Source: Craspedostauros australis
Taxonomy: Eukaryota > Bacillariophyta > Bacillariophyceae > Mastogloiales > Achnanthaceae
Assembly: GCA_026770025.1 (NCBI GenBank)
Contig: JAMXDE010000003.1
Coordinates: 930,001-994,000, forward strand
Direction: 5' to 3'
Length of the DNA: 64,000 nucleotides
This document shows, piece after piece, positions 30,555-40,061 of this stretch. The notes beneath the pieces are model-generated. The model saw only the letters and a list, made by a program, of their open reading frames with translations, did not search any database and was not told the DNA's origin. Numbering within the stretch: the stretch's first letter is position 1; every line of letters begins with the position of its first letter. The position numbers and the translations under genes are program-made.

Positions 30555-33500
30555 ATGGCGGAAGGGGAACCCAACCCAACGTTGGAAGAGCTGCAAGCAC
30601 AGCTCGAGACCATTCGGACTGAAAACCTCCGTCTCCAAGAGGCAACGTTGACAGCCGAAGCCAACGCTGAAGCAGCGAACATGGCAGCAGCCGTCTCTCA
30701 AGCCGCAGCTGATGCCATCACGGACCCCAAGCCGAAAGGAGGCAAGCGTCCGGACGACGACAGCGACGACGACGACGAAGACCTCACCACCAAGCCAATC
30801 GTTCCCATCATGGGTGGAATGAACCAGCAAGGCCGCAACTGGGTACCCTGGACAGCAGGCGAACCAAACGTGGAGTGGACTGGCCTCAAGGAAGGATCCC
30901 AAACTAGATGGACCCACGCCCAACAGCAAAGAATCCTCCACAACGGAGCCGACTCTGCGAACCAAGCCAAGCGCGAAACTGGATTGACCGACAAGTTCAA
31001 GAAAGGCGGCAACATCCAGCAATTCATTCGGCTGGTACACAACCACATGAGCAAGACGGGACTCTTAACCATGGCATACATTGCCGATGACGCTGCAACT
31101 CCAACAATGGTATGTGTCCTCGACTCACCTGCCTCCTTCACCCTTGAAGATTCAATAAGGCATTTCGAAGCGTACCACGAAAAGTGGGACAACTACGACG
31201 TCCAAAACAACGGGGCAGCCGCCGCGTTCTTCCTCGACAGCCTTGACCCAGTTCTTGAAGATCAGCTCATGAACCGAATCGAAAGGAAGTATCACAACCA
31301 CTTCCTAACCCTCTTCATCGAATTCATGAATAGCATCACTGCCAACTCGTTGGACGAGCAAGACAAGATCGCCAAGGACATCCGTCAAGTCGACTGCTCT
31401 CAGTTCGCTGGTGAGAACGTCGGAGACATGGCTGTCAAGCTTCGCGCCCTCTGCAAGAGCCTTGATGACGCTGGTCGCTTCGACCTCCATCTGCTCCGCA
31501 ACATCCTCGACGCCTTCCTTCAGGCAGGCGGCAAGTTCCTTTCCGGTGAACAATACCGACGTCCCCTTTATGTGATGAAGGATGATCTTGAGATAATCCT
31601 CAAGCGTCTCCCCATATTCACGTACCAAGAAGCGCTTCCAAAGCTCGCAGCCAAGGAGCTCACCTGGATGGCAATCTGCAACAAAGCGCAGGCTTCGTAC
31701 GACAACGAAGTACGAGGAGATCGTTGGCACGCCATTAGACGCGTCAAGGACCGAAACGTCCCCAGGCAATCGTACTTCAACAACGTAGCCAAGCATCCAA
31801 AGGCCAACATCCTTGAGCAACACAAGGGTTTCGGAAGGAACAACGCGAAGAAGAAGAATCAACCAAAGAAGCCCAACAACAACAACGGCAATCGAAAACC
31901 GAACCAAGGTTGGGCATCCACGCCACCCAAAGCGGGTGAACCGCAGCGCAAGCTTGTCTACGACAAGACGTTCATGTGGTGCGCCAAGTGTCGTCGTTGG
32001 CGTCTTTCGCATAACACTGAAAGCCATCAAGACAACTTCAAGCCGAAAGGTAAAGGCAACAACAACGCCAAGCCTGACCATCTCGTCGTTGACATGGCTG
32101 CTTGGACCTGCTTAACAGCTACCACCAGTCAAGACGAAAAGGAGTGGTGGTCGTTTGTGTGGAACCTCTTCACCTCCTTCAACTACCTCAGCTGTGTGAT
32201 CGGATCAATCCTTTCCTTCGTGAGCCTCCAAGTCTACACTCTCGGAGTCGAGCACGGGTGGTACGTCACGGCTACTAACGCCTGGATGATAATCGCCATC
32301 ACGCTGCTCCTCCTTCACTCAAACGTGCCACGAAGATACAGCCCCAACAGAGCTATCAACGCCACTCAAACAATGACTCGAACCAAGTCCAAGAGCAACA
32401 CTCGCCGCCCCATCCACTTCAATGAACCTGTGAAGCGCACTCTCTACGACGCGATGACAGAGAACAGTAAGACAACTGATCCTGTGCCAATGCGAGCTCT
32501 CAATACTAGTCCGCCACGGAACGCGCAATCAGAACATCGCCCTGCTCGGACCAAAACTCGCAAGCGCAACCAAAAACGTCACCATTGGAATAAGCCCAAA
32601 ACACCGTTGGAGTACCCCAAATATGGCGCGAAACAAAACAATTCGCAAAATCCAATCACACGTACACGAAGTCGCACATCAACCCTCTCACCAAATCTCT
32701 GGAACATTTACCCCAAGCTCGGCATTGACTTGGCTTGCGGCAAAAGTCAGACTCAACCCTGTGATACTGACGCCCCTGCACTTCTTTCTCTGCAAGGCCT
32801 CGCCTCCTTCTTTACTAATCGTCACGCTTTTGCATCTCCACAGAAGGCAGAAAACTGTCTCTCTCCCAACGCTCCATTCGAATTGGTGTGGGACAGTGGA
32901 GCTTCTATCTCTGTCACGAATGACCTCGACGACTTCTGCACTACTCCAAGTCTTCCACCAAAACCAACCTTTCTGAGTGGATTCCTCAAGAAAATCCAAG
33001 TGAATGCGTTGGGGACGGTAGAATGGCATGTGCTCGATGTGCGTGGAAGCCCACGCAAATTACGATTGCCCGCCTTCTATGTACCCTTGTCCAAAGTGAA
33101 GCTCATCAGCACTTCGAGTCTCCTCGAAGAATACCCTGGAGAAACAATCGTCTTTGACAATTCTTCATGCAAATTGAGCGGATTGGACGGGCACGAGGGT
33201 CGCAGCGCTGTTGTCGCCAACTACAAGAAGTCAACGAAACTACCAACTTCAGTTGGCTACAACTCGGACAACATCCATGACCTACCCACAGCGCTCTCGT
33301 CAATTGTGTCAACCGTGTCAGACCACAACGTCAACATCACTCAACCGCAAAAGGAGCTTCTCCGCTGGCACTACCGCCTCGGGCACTTATCCTTCAACAG
33401 AGTGAAATTCCTTCTACGTTCAGGTGTTCTCACAGGGTCCGAAGCATCCCGAAAAATGCACACCGCAGCCGCCAAAGTCACCGACCTCCCTCTTTGTGCC

Positions 33501-36500
33501 GCATGCCAGTTTGGAAAGTTGCACCGGCGCCCTTCGCCAGGTATAACTCAACATGTCGTGCGTGACAAACAAGGTGTGTTGCGAACCGACCACCTGTTCC
33601 CAGGCCAACAAGTGTCAGTAGACCACTTCGTCGGACGAACACCGGGCCGCCTCTTTACAGGAAGAGGAAAAGGAGACCCAATTGATATGTATAAGGGCGG
33701 AGCTATCTTCGTTGACCACGCATCAAGCTACATTCACGTGGAACCAGTAGCAGCGCTGACTACACACGCTACTCTAGAAGCCAAGGAACGATTTGAGCTA
33801 ATGTGTCGCGATGTCGGCGTGCCCGTGCGCTCTTACCTATCAGACAACGCAACCACCTTTACTTCACCCGAGTACACTCGACACCTCGAAGCCTTCCATC
33901 AAGTCCATCGATTCGCCGGAGTCGGAGCCCACCATCACAACGGCATAGCAGAGCGAAGCATCCGCACCATCGTGTCGATGGCCCGAACAATGATGATGCA
34001 CCAAAGCATTCATTGGCCTGACATGTTTGATGCACAGCTATGGCCTATGGCAGTGGTACACGCAGCTTACATTTACAACCGTGTGCCCAATCCAGCAACA
34101 GGACTAACCCCATACGATGTTCTCTCTCGTGTCCGACTTCCACTCAAACAGCTCCACAATCTACATGTGTGGGGCAGCCCTGTGTATGTGCTCAACAAAG
34201 CACTCGCAGATGGACGCAAGATACCTCTATGGGAACCAAGAGGAGAGCGATACGTCAACGTGGGTCTCTCTACAAAGCACGCTTCGACAGTGCCCTTGGT
34301 GCTCTCACCACGAACAGGATCCATCACACCTCAATTTCATGTAGTGTTCGACGATTGGTTCGCTACTATAGCAACTGATCCCAAACACCTGCCGAACTAC
34401 CAATCAGAAGAGTGGACACGTATGTTTGGTGATACAACCTTTCAGTATCCATTTGATGACGACGATGTAGAGGCTATGGAACAGGAAGAAACTCTCAACT
34501 CCGACCTCATAGACCATAGTCGATTGAAGCGAAACGATGCGATCGAGCCAAACATTCCAACTTCGCCTCACATCCCCTTTCCATCCGCTGACAATCAAGG
34601 CGCAGAGGTACCAGAACAACCTGCTCCAAAGCGGAAACCAATGATGCAAACAGACGCAGGCTTCATCAATGATGACCTCGCCCCTCCAATGTCAGCTTCA
34701 GAGGGAGTGAGCCAACCACTGTCTTCGACAGAGGGAGACTTCAGCTATCCCCCTGCAGCAAGTGAAGGCGAGGAACTCCAAGAGGACCCCGCTTCACAAG
34801 AACCGCAATGGGAACTTTCCGACCAGCTCCCTGATCCGCTGAAGAAAGATCAATCAGCTCAATCACCACTTCAACCCGTGTCCTCTATGCCAACAACAAA
34901 TGTACCAGAGACTACGACCTCATCACCAATTCCACCAACATCCACGATCTTGCCCAAACGCGAACCAAGCACCAGGATTCGCAAAGAACCACGTCGATTC
35001 ACCTATGGACGTCTTGGAGGCAAGGCAGCGTGGCTTGAAGACGACGATTGTGATGAGTACCACCTTTGTGTTGCGACGGCTGCTGAAGAAGAAATTGAAT
35101 CAGACGACGCCACATCTGACATACATCCAGATTCGTATCCAATTCACGTATTCTCACGAGCTGTCATCGATTGCCTCAACACAATTGAATTTCTACAACG
35201 TAACGGCAGTGATCCTCTCTCCATCTACCTCCACGACTTCAAGATCAACTCACTATACTTACTGCGCCAACTGCGCCAACTGCGCCAACGCTACCGAACT
35301 CTCAATCCACAAGCTTCAGTCAACGATCTACCAAGAATGGAGCCTGAGGAGTTTCAAGCAAACATGGTTGATTGGTGGCAACCGGAACCAACGGACATGA
35401 CGGAGGACGCCCCATTCAACGTAACAGATCTATACGAAGACTTCTTCCTGGACATGGAGCTCCACATCATGGAGGATCGCGAGTGCGAATTCCTCTTCGA
35501 GGAACAACAGAACGAAGTGACAATCTACGCTGTGCGCAAGTTCCTCGGGATTATGAGCAAATACATGCTCACAGGAATCATGACCCCACACTTCGATGCA
35601 CTCGACTTCGCAGCAAGCTCTCTTCGTGATCCAGCCGAATCCGACGACCTCGAAACACTGATGAACGAAGGGCACACTCCTCCAGAATGCGGACTTGGAG
35701 CAACAATGTTCAAGGCAAAGTTCCTCTCCATCTGGAATGCGATCGGACAGAGCCACAACTACAGGCTGGCATTCGAATCCTTGCGACAGCACACAAGCAC
35801 CATTCGCCCAGGACCATGGCAGCAACCAAGCAAGTTCGAAGTTCAGCAATTCAACCTTGGAGTGCAAGAAGGAGGCACAGAGCCGGTCCATCACGTACCC
35901 AATACGCGTGAGACTGACTTTCAAGCCATCCTCCAAAGCACCCTGACAGTTGATCCGAGCTACATTCTTGACACCAACAACTGCATCCCACAGAAAGATT
36001 GGGCCAACATCGAGCAACACGCATACTCCGTAAACATCATCGAGCCACAACCAGATGCCACCAACTTCCCAGCTTATGTTGACTGGCAACTCATGAGCTA
36101 CTTCGCCACAGGCGCCGACCTCGACATCTCTGAGCGAACGGCAGCGTACAAGGCTTCCACCTCCGACCCAGACACACTCTCCTTCGACGAGGCCATCCGT
36201 GATGATAATAGAGACGCATGGATGCAAGCAGCGAACAAGGAAATCCAAGATCTCACCGAAAAGGGCACATGGGAGGAAGTCGACAAGAACACTGTGCCCT
36301 ACGGAGAACGAATCTACCCAGGTACGTGGGTCTTCCGCCGCAAACGCCTCCCCGACGGTACAATCAAAAAGTACAAGGGTCGATGGTGCTGCCGCGGCGA
36401 TCTCATCCTCGAAGATGCTTCGACTTATGCACCAGTCGTGGCATGGTCTTCCGTCCGCATCTTTCTGATCACATCCATCGTCCTGGGATGGGTCACAACA

Positions 36501-37748
36501 TCAATCGACTTCACCAACGCCTTCGTCCAAGCCGAAATTCACAAGCCGGTGTTCCTCCATCTACCACGAGGATTCAAGTCAAGCAAGGGGTCGAACACCT
36601 GCCTTGTCCTCAGGAAGAGCCTATACGGCCTCACCATCGCCCCTCGCCTGTGGTACGAACACCTCATTCGAGCTCTCCTTGCCGAAGGATTCACGGCCTG
36701 CGACCAGGAGCAGTGCCTCTTCATCCGCGAAGGCATCATGATAGTGCTCTACGTCGATGACGCCGGCATCGCATCCAAGACCAAGAAATTTGCAGACGAC
36801 TTCATCCGCTCAATGCGAAACCGAGGATTCGAACTCACCCAAGAAGGAAGCTTCAACGAGTTCCTCGGCATTGAAGTCAACCGTGACCCACAAGCCGACT
36901 ACATCCACTTGCGGCAGCCAGGGCTCATTCAAAAGGTGCTCGCGGCGACAGGCATGATGGAATGCGGCGGAGCTGACACACCCGCGGCCCAAACCGCACT
37001 TGGCAGGAACGAGCATGAGCCACCCATGGATGAAAATTGGAACTACCGCTCAGTGGTGGGCATGCTACTCTACCTTACTACCAACACACGTCCAGACCTC
37101 GCATTCGCTGTCTCCCAAGTCGCTCGCTTCGGAAGCGACCCTCGTCGCTCACACGCAAAAGCGATTAAGCGAATTATGCGATACTTGAAGGCTACGCAGG
37201 ACAAGGGCACCATCATACGCCCGACTGGACAACTGGACCTCACGTGCTTCGTTGACTCCGACTTCGCAGGGCTCTACAGACAAGAGCCCGACCAGGATCG
37301 CACAGCGGTCAAGTCGCGTACCGGATACCTCATCAAACTAGGAGGATGTCCGCTCATCTGGAAGTCCAAGCTTCAAACGGAGATCGCGCTCTCAACAATG
37401 GAAGCTGAGTATGCTGCGCTTTCCCTCGCAATGCGCACCCTCATTCCGATTCAACAACTCATCCGCCAGGTCATCGACAACGCTGGCACAGACATGCCCT
37501 TGCACACAAACCTTCAGTGCACTGTTTTCGAAGACAACGAAGCATGCATCTCACTCGCCACCAATCACCAACCCACGGCTCGAACCAAACACTTCCTTAC
37601 CAAGTGGCACTTCTTCTGGTATTGGGTCAAGGCTGGGTTCATCTGTGTACAACACATCCCGACAGGCGAGCAGCTGGCCGATGTCTTCACCAAGGGATCA
37701 ATTGTCCAGACCTTCCGATACTTGCGATTCCAAATCATGGGATGGTAA
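30555..37748 (+). CDS. Copia gag-pol polyprotein (2397 residues)
   Basis: A single uninterrupted frame. Gag-like region up to about residue 500, with a C476..C479..H486..H491 cluster (CAKCRRWRLSH) in place of a classical zinc knuckle. Hydrophobic segments at about 530-593. Protease D780-S-G. Integrase HHCC (H939, H944, C981, C984) and catalytic D1023, D1097, E1133. Reverse transcriptase YVDD at 2066-2069. RNase H with D2234 and E2283. It therefore looks functional. Unusual features are the predicted membrane segments between gag and protease and a spacer of about 600 residues between integrase (ends near 1272) and reverse transcriptase (starts near 1877). The first part of that spacer is Pro/Ser/Glu-rich and the second half looks folded. 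Expressed from the LTR; gag and pol share one frame with no visible shift site. Confidence 0.95.
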   Translation: MAEGEPNPTLEELQAQLETIRTENLRLQEATLTAEANAEAANMAAAVSQAAADAITDPKPKGGKRPDDDSDDDDEDLTTKPIVPIMGGMNQQGRNWVPWTAGEPNVEWTGLKEGSQTRWTHAQQQRILHNGADSANQAKRETGLTDKFKKGGNIQQFIRLVHNHMSKTGLLTMAYIADDAATPTMVCVLDSPASFTLEDSIRHFEAYHEKWDNYDVQNNGAAAAFFLDSLDPVLEDQLMNRIERKYHNHFLTLFIEFMNSITANSLDEQDKIAKDIRQVDCSQFAGENVGDMAVKLRALCKSLDDAGRFDLHLLRNILDAFLQAGGKFLSGEQYRRPLYVMKDDLEIILKRLPIFTYQEALPKLAAKELTWMAICNKAQASYDNEVRGDRWHAIRRVKDRNVPRQSYFNNVAKHPKANILEQHKGFGRNNAKKKNQPKKPNNNNGNRKPNQGWASTPPKAGEPQRKLVYDKTFMWCAKCRRWRLSHNTESHQDNFKPKGKGNNNAKPDHLVVDMAAWTCLTATTSQDEKEWWSFVWNLFTSFNYLSCVIGSILSFVSLQVYTLGVEHGWYVTATNAWMIIAITLLLLHSNVPRRYSPNRAINATQTMTRTKSKSNTRRPIHFNEPVKRTLYDAMTENSKTTDPVPMRALNTSPPRNAQSEHRPARTKTRKRNQKRHHWNKPKTPLEYPKYGAKQNNSQNPITRTRSRTSTLSPNLWNIYPKLGIDLACGKSQTQPCDTDAPALLSLQGLASFFTNRHAFASPQKAENCLSPNAPFELVWDSGASISVTNDLDDFCTTPSLPPKPTFLSGFLKKIQVNALGTVEWHVLDVRGSPRKLRLPAFYVPLSKVKLISTSSLLEEYPGETIVFDNSSCKLSGLDGHEGRSAVVANYKKSTKLPTSVGYNSDNIHDLPTALSSIVSTVSDHNVNITQPQKELLRWHYRLGHLSFNRVKFLLRSGVLTGSEASRKMHTAAAKVTDLPLCAACQFGKLHRRPSPGITQHVVRDKQGVLRTDHLFPGQQVSVDHFVGRTPGRLFTGRGKGDPIDMYKGGAIFVDHASSYIHVEPVAALTTHATLEAKERFELMCRDVGVPVRSYLSDNATTFTSPEYTRHLEAFHQVHRFAGVGAHHHNGIAERSIRTIVSMARTMMMHQSIHWPDMFDAQLWPMAVVHAAYIYNRVPNPATGLTPYDVLSRVRLPLKQLHNLHVWGSPVYVLNKALADGRKIPLWEPRGERYVNVGLSTKHASTVPLVLSPRTGSITPQFHVVFDDWFATIATDPKHLPNYQSEEWTRMFGDTTFQYPFDDDDVEAMEQEETLNSDLIDHSRLKRNDAIEPNIPTSPHIPFPSADNQGAEVPEQPAPKRKPMMQTDAGFINDDLAPPMSASEGVSQPLSSTEGDFSYPPAASEGEELQEDPASQEPQWELSDQLPDPLKKDQSAQSPLQPVSSMPTTNVPETTTSSPIPPTSTILPKREPSTRIRKEPRRFTYGRLGGKAAWLEDDDCDEYHLCVATAAEEEIESDDATSDIHPDSYPIHVFSRAVIDCLNTIEFLQRNGSDPLSIYLHDFKINSLYLLRQLRQLRQRYRTLNPQASVNDLPRMEPEEFQANMVDWWQPEPTDMTEDAPFNVTDLYEDFFLDMELHIMEDRECEFLFEEQQNEVTIYAVRKFLGIMSKYMLTGIMTPHFDALDFAASSLRDPAESDDLETLMNEGHTPPECGLGATMFKAKFLSIWNAIGQSHNYRLAFESLRQHTSTIRPGPWQQPSKFEVQQFNLGVQEGGTEPVHHVPNTRETDFQAILQSTLTVDPSYILDTNNCIPQKDWANIEQHAYSVNIIEPQPDATNFPAYVDWQLMSYFATGADLDISERTAAYKASTSDPDTLSFDEAIRDDNRDAWMQAANKEIQDLTEKGTWEEVDKNTVPYGERIYPGTWVFRRKRLPDGTIKKYKGRWCCRGDLILEDASTYAPVVAWSSVRIFLITSIVLGWVTTSIDFTNAFVQAEIHKPVFLHLPRGFKSSKGSNTCLVLRKSLYGLTIAPRLWYEHLIRALLAEGFTACDQEQCLFIREGIMIVLYVDDAGIASKTKKFADDFIRSMRNRGFELTQEGSFNEFLGIEVNRDPQADYIHLRQPGLIQKVLAATGMMECGGADTPAAQTALGRNEHEPPMDENWNYRSVVGMLLYLTTNTRPDLAFAVSQVARFGSDPRRSHAKAIKRIMRYLKATQDKGTIIRPTGQLDLTCFVDSDFAGLYRQEPDQDRTAVKSRTGYLIKLGGCPLIWKSKLQTEIALSTMEAEYAALSLAMRTLIPIQQLIRQVIDNAGTDMPLHTNLQCTVFEDNEACISLATNHQPTARTKHFLTKWHFFWYWVKAGFICVQHIPTGEQLADVFTKGSIVQTFRYLRFQIMGW

Positions 37749-37818
37749 GAGAGGCATTCAAACATCAACCACGGATGAAGTTTTCACCGATGTCATGATC
37801 TCACTGCGACTCAACACT

Positions 37819-37828
37819 GAGAGGGAGA
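37819..37828 (+). promoter_or_regulatory. Polypurine tract
   Basis: GAGAGGGAGA directly precedes the 3' LTR start. This is the expected plus-strand priming site for reverse transcription. Confidence 0.85.
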
Positions 37829-38582
37829 GTTGAAGTTCATCTAAAGAACGGACTACTTTTCACTCAGTGTGTTCCTTGTCGCACCTTGAAATTATTTTGG
37901 CGCGAAATTTTGGCGCGAAACCTCCCACCAACAAATACGGAACAATCACTCTTTTCCCTCCTTCTCCCACACTCATTCATGAATCACCACTGACTCAAAC
38001 ACTATCCGAAGTCAATGAGATCAAGATACCCTGGGAACTATGTGCTCTCCTGAACTATTGCAATGCAACCAACCTGAATTCCGTTGTCAGCTAAACAACC
38101 TGACAACCTTGCATGACAACAGCCAAGAGATCCTCCCTGCTTCAACACACACAAGGGAATCTTACATCAATTCCTGCGGCCTGACAACCTGTGTTCTCGA
38201 TCCCAAACCTCAATCAAGGTGTCAAGGCTTAGTACTCGAACGTAGAACGACTACGATGAGATACTGGAGAAAGAGAGAAAGAGAGGACCCGTCCGCCCTC
38301 AGCACTGAACCTCTGAAGGTCAGTGCAGAGCCGCACCATTCAGACCGACAATCGTTTCTTCATCCTACATCTCAAACTGATCAACTCACAATGCAGACTA
38401 TTCAAATAACAAATAGCACAACTCAAGATCAGCACTATAACACTTATCTACTTCATTGTCACTAACTACTAATCTCCAGACGGTCGCCACACGTTGACTT
38501 CATCATCAGATTCCCTGAATCTGGCAGTCAACTAGGCCATCCCTTCCGGATCGTGTCACAACAGCACACGAAAATCCAACTG
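37829..38582 (+). repeat. 3' LTR of the copia element
   Basis: Same sequence as the 5' LTR (offset 8505 bases), with no difference seen by eye. Ends CCAACTG before AGACA. Confidence 0.93.
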
Positions 38583-38587
38583 AGACA
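38583..38587. repeat. Target-site duplication, right copy (AGACA)
   Basis: Matches AGACA at 29319-29323 on the other side of the element. Confidence 0.7.
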
Positions 38588-40061
38588 CACAGCGATTGCG
38601 CAGAGAGTTGGTAATGATAGCTGGTCTTACTGTTCCATGGTCTCCGCCACTGGAACTGATCTTGGTTTCTTCGCTGACCCCAAGATCGATTGGTTGATCT
38701 GGCTTGGTGCTCGATGGTAATGGCACACCCAGGCCTCCGCAAAAACAAGGCGAATCAATCCATACATCATGTTCCGATTTCTTGCCAGACACGAAGGCAT
38801 CAAAACACGAAGGCACGAGTCTCCCTCCGTCGTCAGAATGGTTGATCACAAGTGATCATCCTGTCCTTGTACTTCTCTTGTGTGATGGTTTCCACCCACA
38901 AGGGGAAAGACTTTGTGCTTTTCGCACAGGCCACAACGGTACCCGAACCAAGAACGATTCCATGTCCGATTCCCCCTTGTGTGCGAAGAGTGTTTCGACG
39001 CGATGGAGAGGACTTATCGATGGGTCACGTGTGAGGGATACCTGCGCCATGGTGCGGCACGCACGCAAGGTACTATTGCTATGTTAATTCGCGATTCGAT
39101 GGTCAAATTTTAGTTTCGATATCCATACGTTTCTGGAGCGGTCGACACACCGAAAGCCTACCCTCTTACTCTCGTGGAACAGACCACGAAGCATCCTTTC
39201 ACAACGAGGGTACAATGACTGATTCCCAACGTTGACTAACACCACGACCAATCCCGCTACTCGATTGGTCTTGCCAATCACGACATGCTCCCACACCCAA
39301 GCCCTCCGAGACTCAATCCTTCACGATCTGTGACATATATATGAGCATGCTCCAGGTACCAAGATATCGCTTGAGGCGGATGATGCGATAGAAAGCAAGA
39401 TAAACAGAGCCATCCTTTCGGAGGGCAGATCGATCAGTCAAGGCAACATCATTCCACGATGACCAATACAAGCTTTTGCACGATGCCAACTCTGCTCTGA
39501 TAGACGCTTCTGGTCGCATTTCTGCGATGCTCTGCTTCTGCTCTACTCGAACAAATCTCGCTGCGAAACAGCCTGCCGCGATACTGTAGACAGTTACAAC
39601 TAAATGTTGCACAACGCTAGTGTGGTGCGTATCGACTTGCACGTGCAATGTACATCCCAAGCGAAAGCAGTTCATGTACTGTCACTATCAACTGCTGCCC
39701 AACAGAGAGAGGGAGGGAGGGGAAGAGTAAGCATGCGCCCATTCTCGTTATCTTCCGACATCAACAGGTGAAAAGACCTTCCTCGAGAGAGAGAGACCAG
39801 AGTAGAGTAGAGCAGAGCAGGGTAGAGCAGAGCAGGGTAGAGTAGAGCAGAGCAGGGCACTCCATTATACTTTGCAAATACACAACTCCATCTCATAAAA
39901 TTAGCTCAAGCTCAAGCTCAAGCATCAACTCGAACCAAGTACTCGACTCGTAAGGGCTATTCAACCAACTCAAAACAACCACACACAACATTATACGTCT
40001 CACAATACCCACACGCAAACCACAAGCAGCAATCAACTCCAACATCGTCGAGACGATCAAG
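38588..40061. other. Upstream region of the first Ser/Asn/Gly-rich secreted protein gene
   Basis: No supported gene. Two islands, 38941-38965 and 39295-39336, resemble 43635-43659 and 43953-43992 upstream of the second paralogue, in the same order. A purine-rich AGAGTAGAGC-type repeat lies at about 39795-39857, and three AGCTCA units at 39902-39921. Confidence 0.5.
39795..39857. repeat. AGAGTAGAGC/AGGGTAGAGC low-complexity tandem repeat
   Basis: Imperfect purine-rich units of 5-10 bases, about 205 bases upstream of the ATG at 40062. Probably a simple-sequence expansion in the promoter or 5' UTR. Confidence 0.8.

Larger units (their letters stand above)
29324..38582 (+). mobile_element. Ty1/copia LTR retrotransposon, full length and apparently intact
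   Basis: 9259 bases: 5' LTR 29324-30077, leader 30078-30554, one gag-pol frame 30555-37748, polypurine tract 37819-37828, 3' LTR 37829-38582. Domain order protease, integrase, reverse transcriptase, RNase H defines Ty1/copia. The two LTRs look identical by eye over 754 bases, and the 5-base flanking repeat AGACA is perfect. Both point to a recent insertion. At over 9 kb the element is much longer than typical copia elements (about 5 kb). Most of the excess is in a long coding region and long LTRs. Confidence 0.95.

Noticed and set aside
39313-39675. 120-codon minus-strand frame
   Set aside because: No domain or neighbour support; it also overlaps the duplicated upstream island of the secreted-protein gene.
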